Positions 6,668-6,777 of a stretch of 6,777 nucleotides of DNA are shown in pieces (position 1 is the first letter of the stretch; each line of letters begins with the position of its first letter). The notes under the pieces are model-generated. The model did no database searches and was not told the DNA's origin. It was given only the letters and a program-made list of their open reading frames with translations. Origin of the DNA: an uncultured Aquimonas sp. Its GTDB lineage: Bacteria > Pseudomonadota > Gammaproteobacteria > Xanthomonadales > Xanthomonadaceae. The stretch lies in the NCBI GenBank assembly GCA_946481615.1, contig CAMLOR010000187.1, forward strand, positions 1-6,777, in the 5' to 3' direction. A program made the translations under genes and the position numbers.

Positions 6668-6777
6668 ATGTCGCGCATCATCGCCGTCGTCAACCAGAAA
6701 GGCGGGGTCGGCAAGACCACCACCGCGGTGAACCTGGCCGCCGCGCTCGCGGAGATCGGCCGGCGCGTGCTGCTGGT
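6668..6777 (+). CDS. parA: ParA-family chromosome-partitioning ATPase, 3' end missing (partial)
   Basis: The first 36 codons of a ParA/Soj-type ATPase reach the window edge. The start [20 protein letters not shown] is the typical chromosomal ParA opening, with the deviant Walker A KGGVGKTT at residues 11-18, including the signature Lys11, followed by [16 protein letters not shown]. The protein would bind DNA non-specifically in its ATP dimer form and act with ParB at parS sites to segregate the origin region. It starts 11 nt after rsmG and no clear Shine-Dalgarno is seen, suggesting translational coupling. Only the N-terminus is visible, so other ParA/MinD-superfamily members are not strictly excluded, but the rsmG neighbour favours chromosomal ParA. 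Confidence 0.9.
   Translation, partial: MSRIIAVVNQKGGVGKTTTAVNLAAALAEIGRRVLL

Overview
The window is GC-rich DNA, probably from a gammaproteobacterium of the Xanthomonadaceae/Lysobacteraceae type (Lysobacter, Luteimonas, Stenotrophomonas, Xanthomonas relatives). This placement is an inference. It rests on the high GC of the genes, the strong G/C bias at third codon positions, a Porin_O_P-type outer-membrane porin beside sulfate transport genes, a TTCCCGC/GCGGGAA dispersed palindrome, and the rsmG-parA order. All supported genes are on the + strand.

Region 1 (1-5168) is a sulfate/thiosulfate uptake operon that covers both membranes. It contains the 3' part of a phosphate-selective-porin-type gene (signal peptide outside the window), a periplasmic sulfate-binding protein (sbp), two inner-membrane permeases (cysT, cysW; ATGA overlap), and the ATPase (cysA). 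Intergenic gaps are 16, 52, -4 and 14 nt. The porin would let the anion into the periplasm, Sbp would capture it, CysT/CysW would form the channel and CysA would power import. The operon promoter lies upstream of the window.

Region 2 (5169-5524) is a 356-nt intergenic stretch. It begins with a palindromic dispersed repeat 4 nt after the cysA stop codon, which may also end the operon transcript. It contains a second hairpin (5367-5393), and it becomes unusually AT-rich (40% GC in 5401-5460) around a good sigma70-type promoter facing right.

Region 3 (5525-6777) holds a 148-residue membrane-anchored mini-SPFH/band-7 protein, a 9-bp hairpin in front of rsmG (16S rRNA m7G methyltransferase), and the first 36 codons of a ParA-type chromosome-partitioning ATPase. 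The rsmG-parA pair is the usual housekeeping arrangement. The small SPFH protein upstream is the least ordinary gene here.

I did not find a convincing undescribed defence, mobile or RNA system. The best leads are the mini-SPFH gene with its AT-rich promoter region, and the porin embedded in the sulfate operon.
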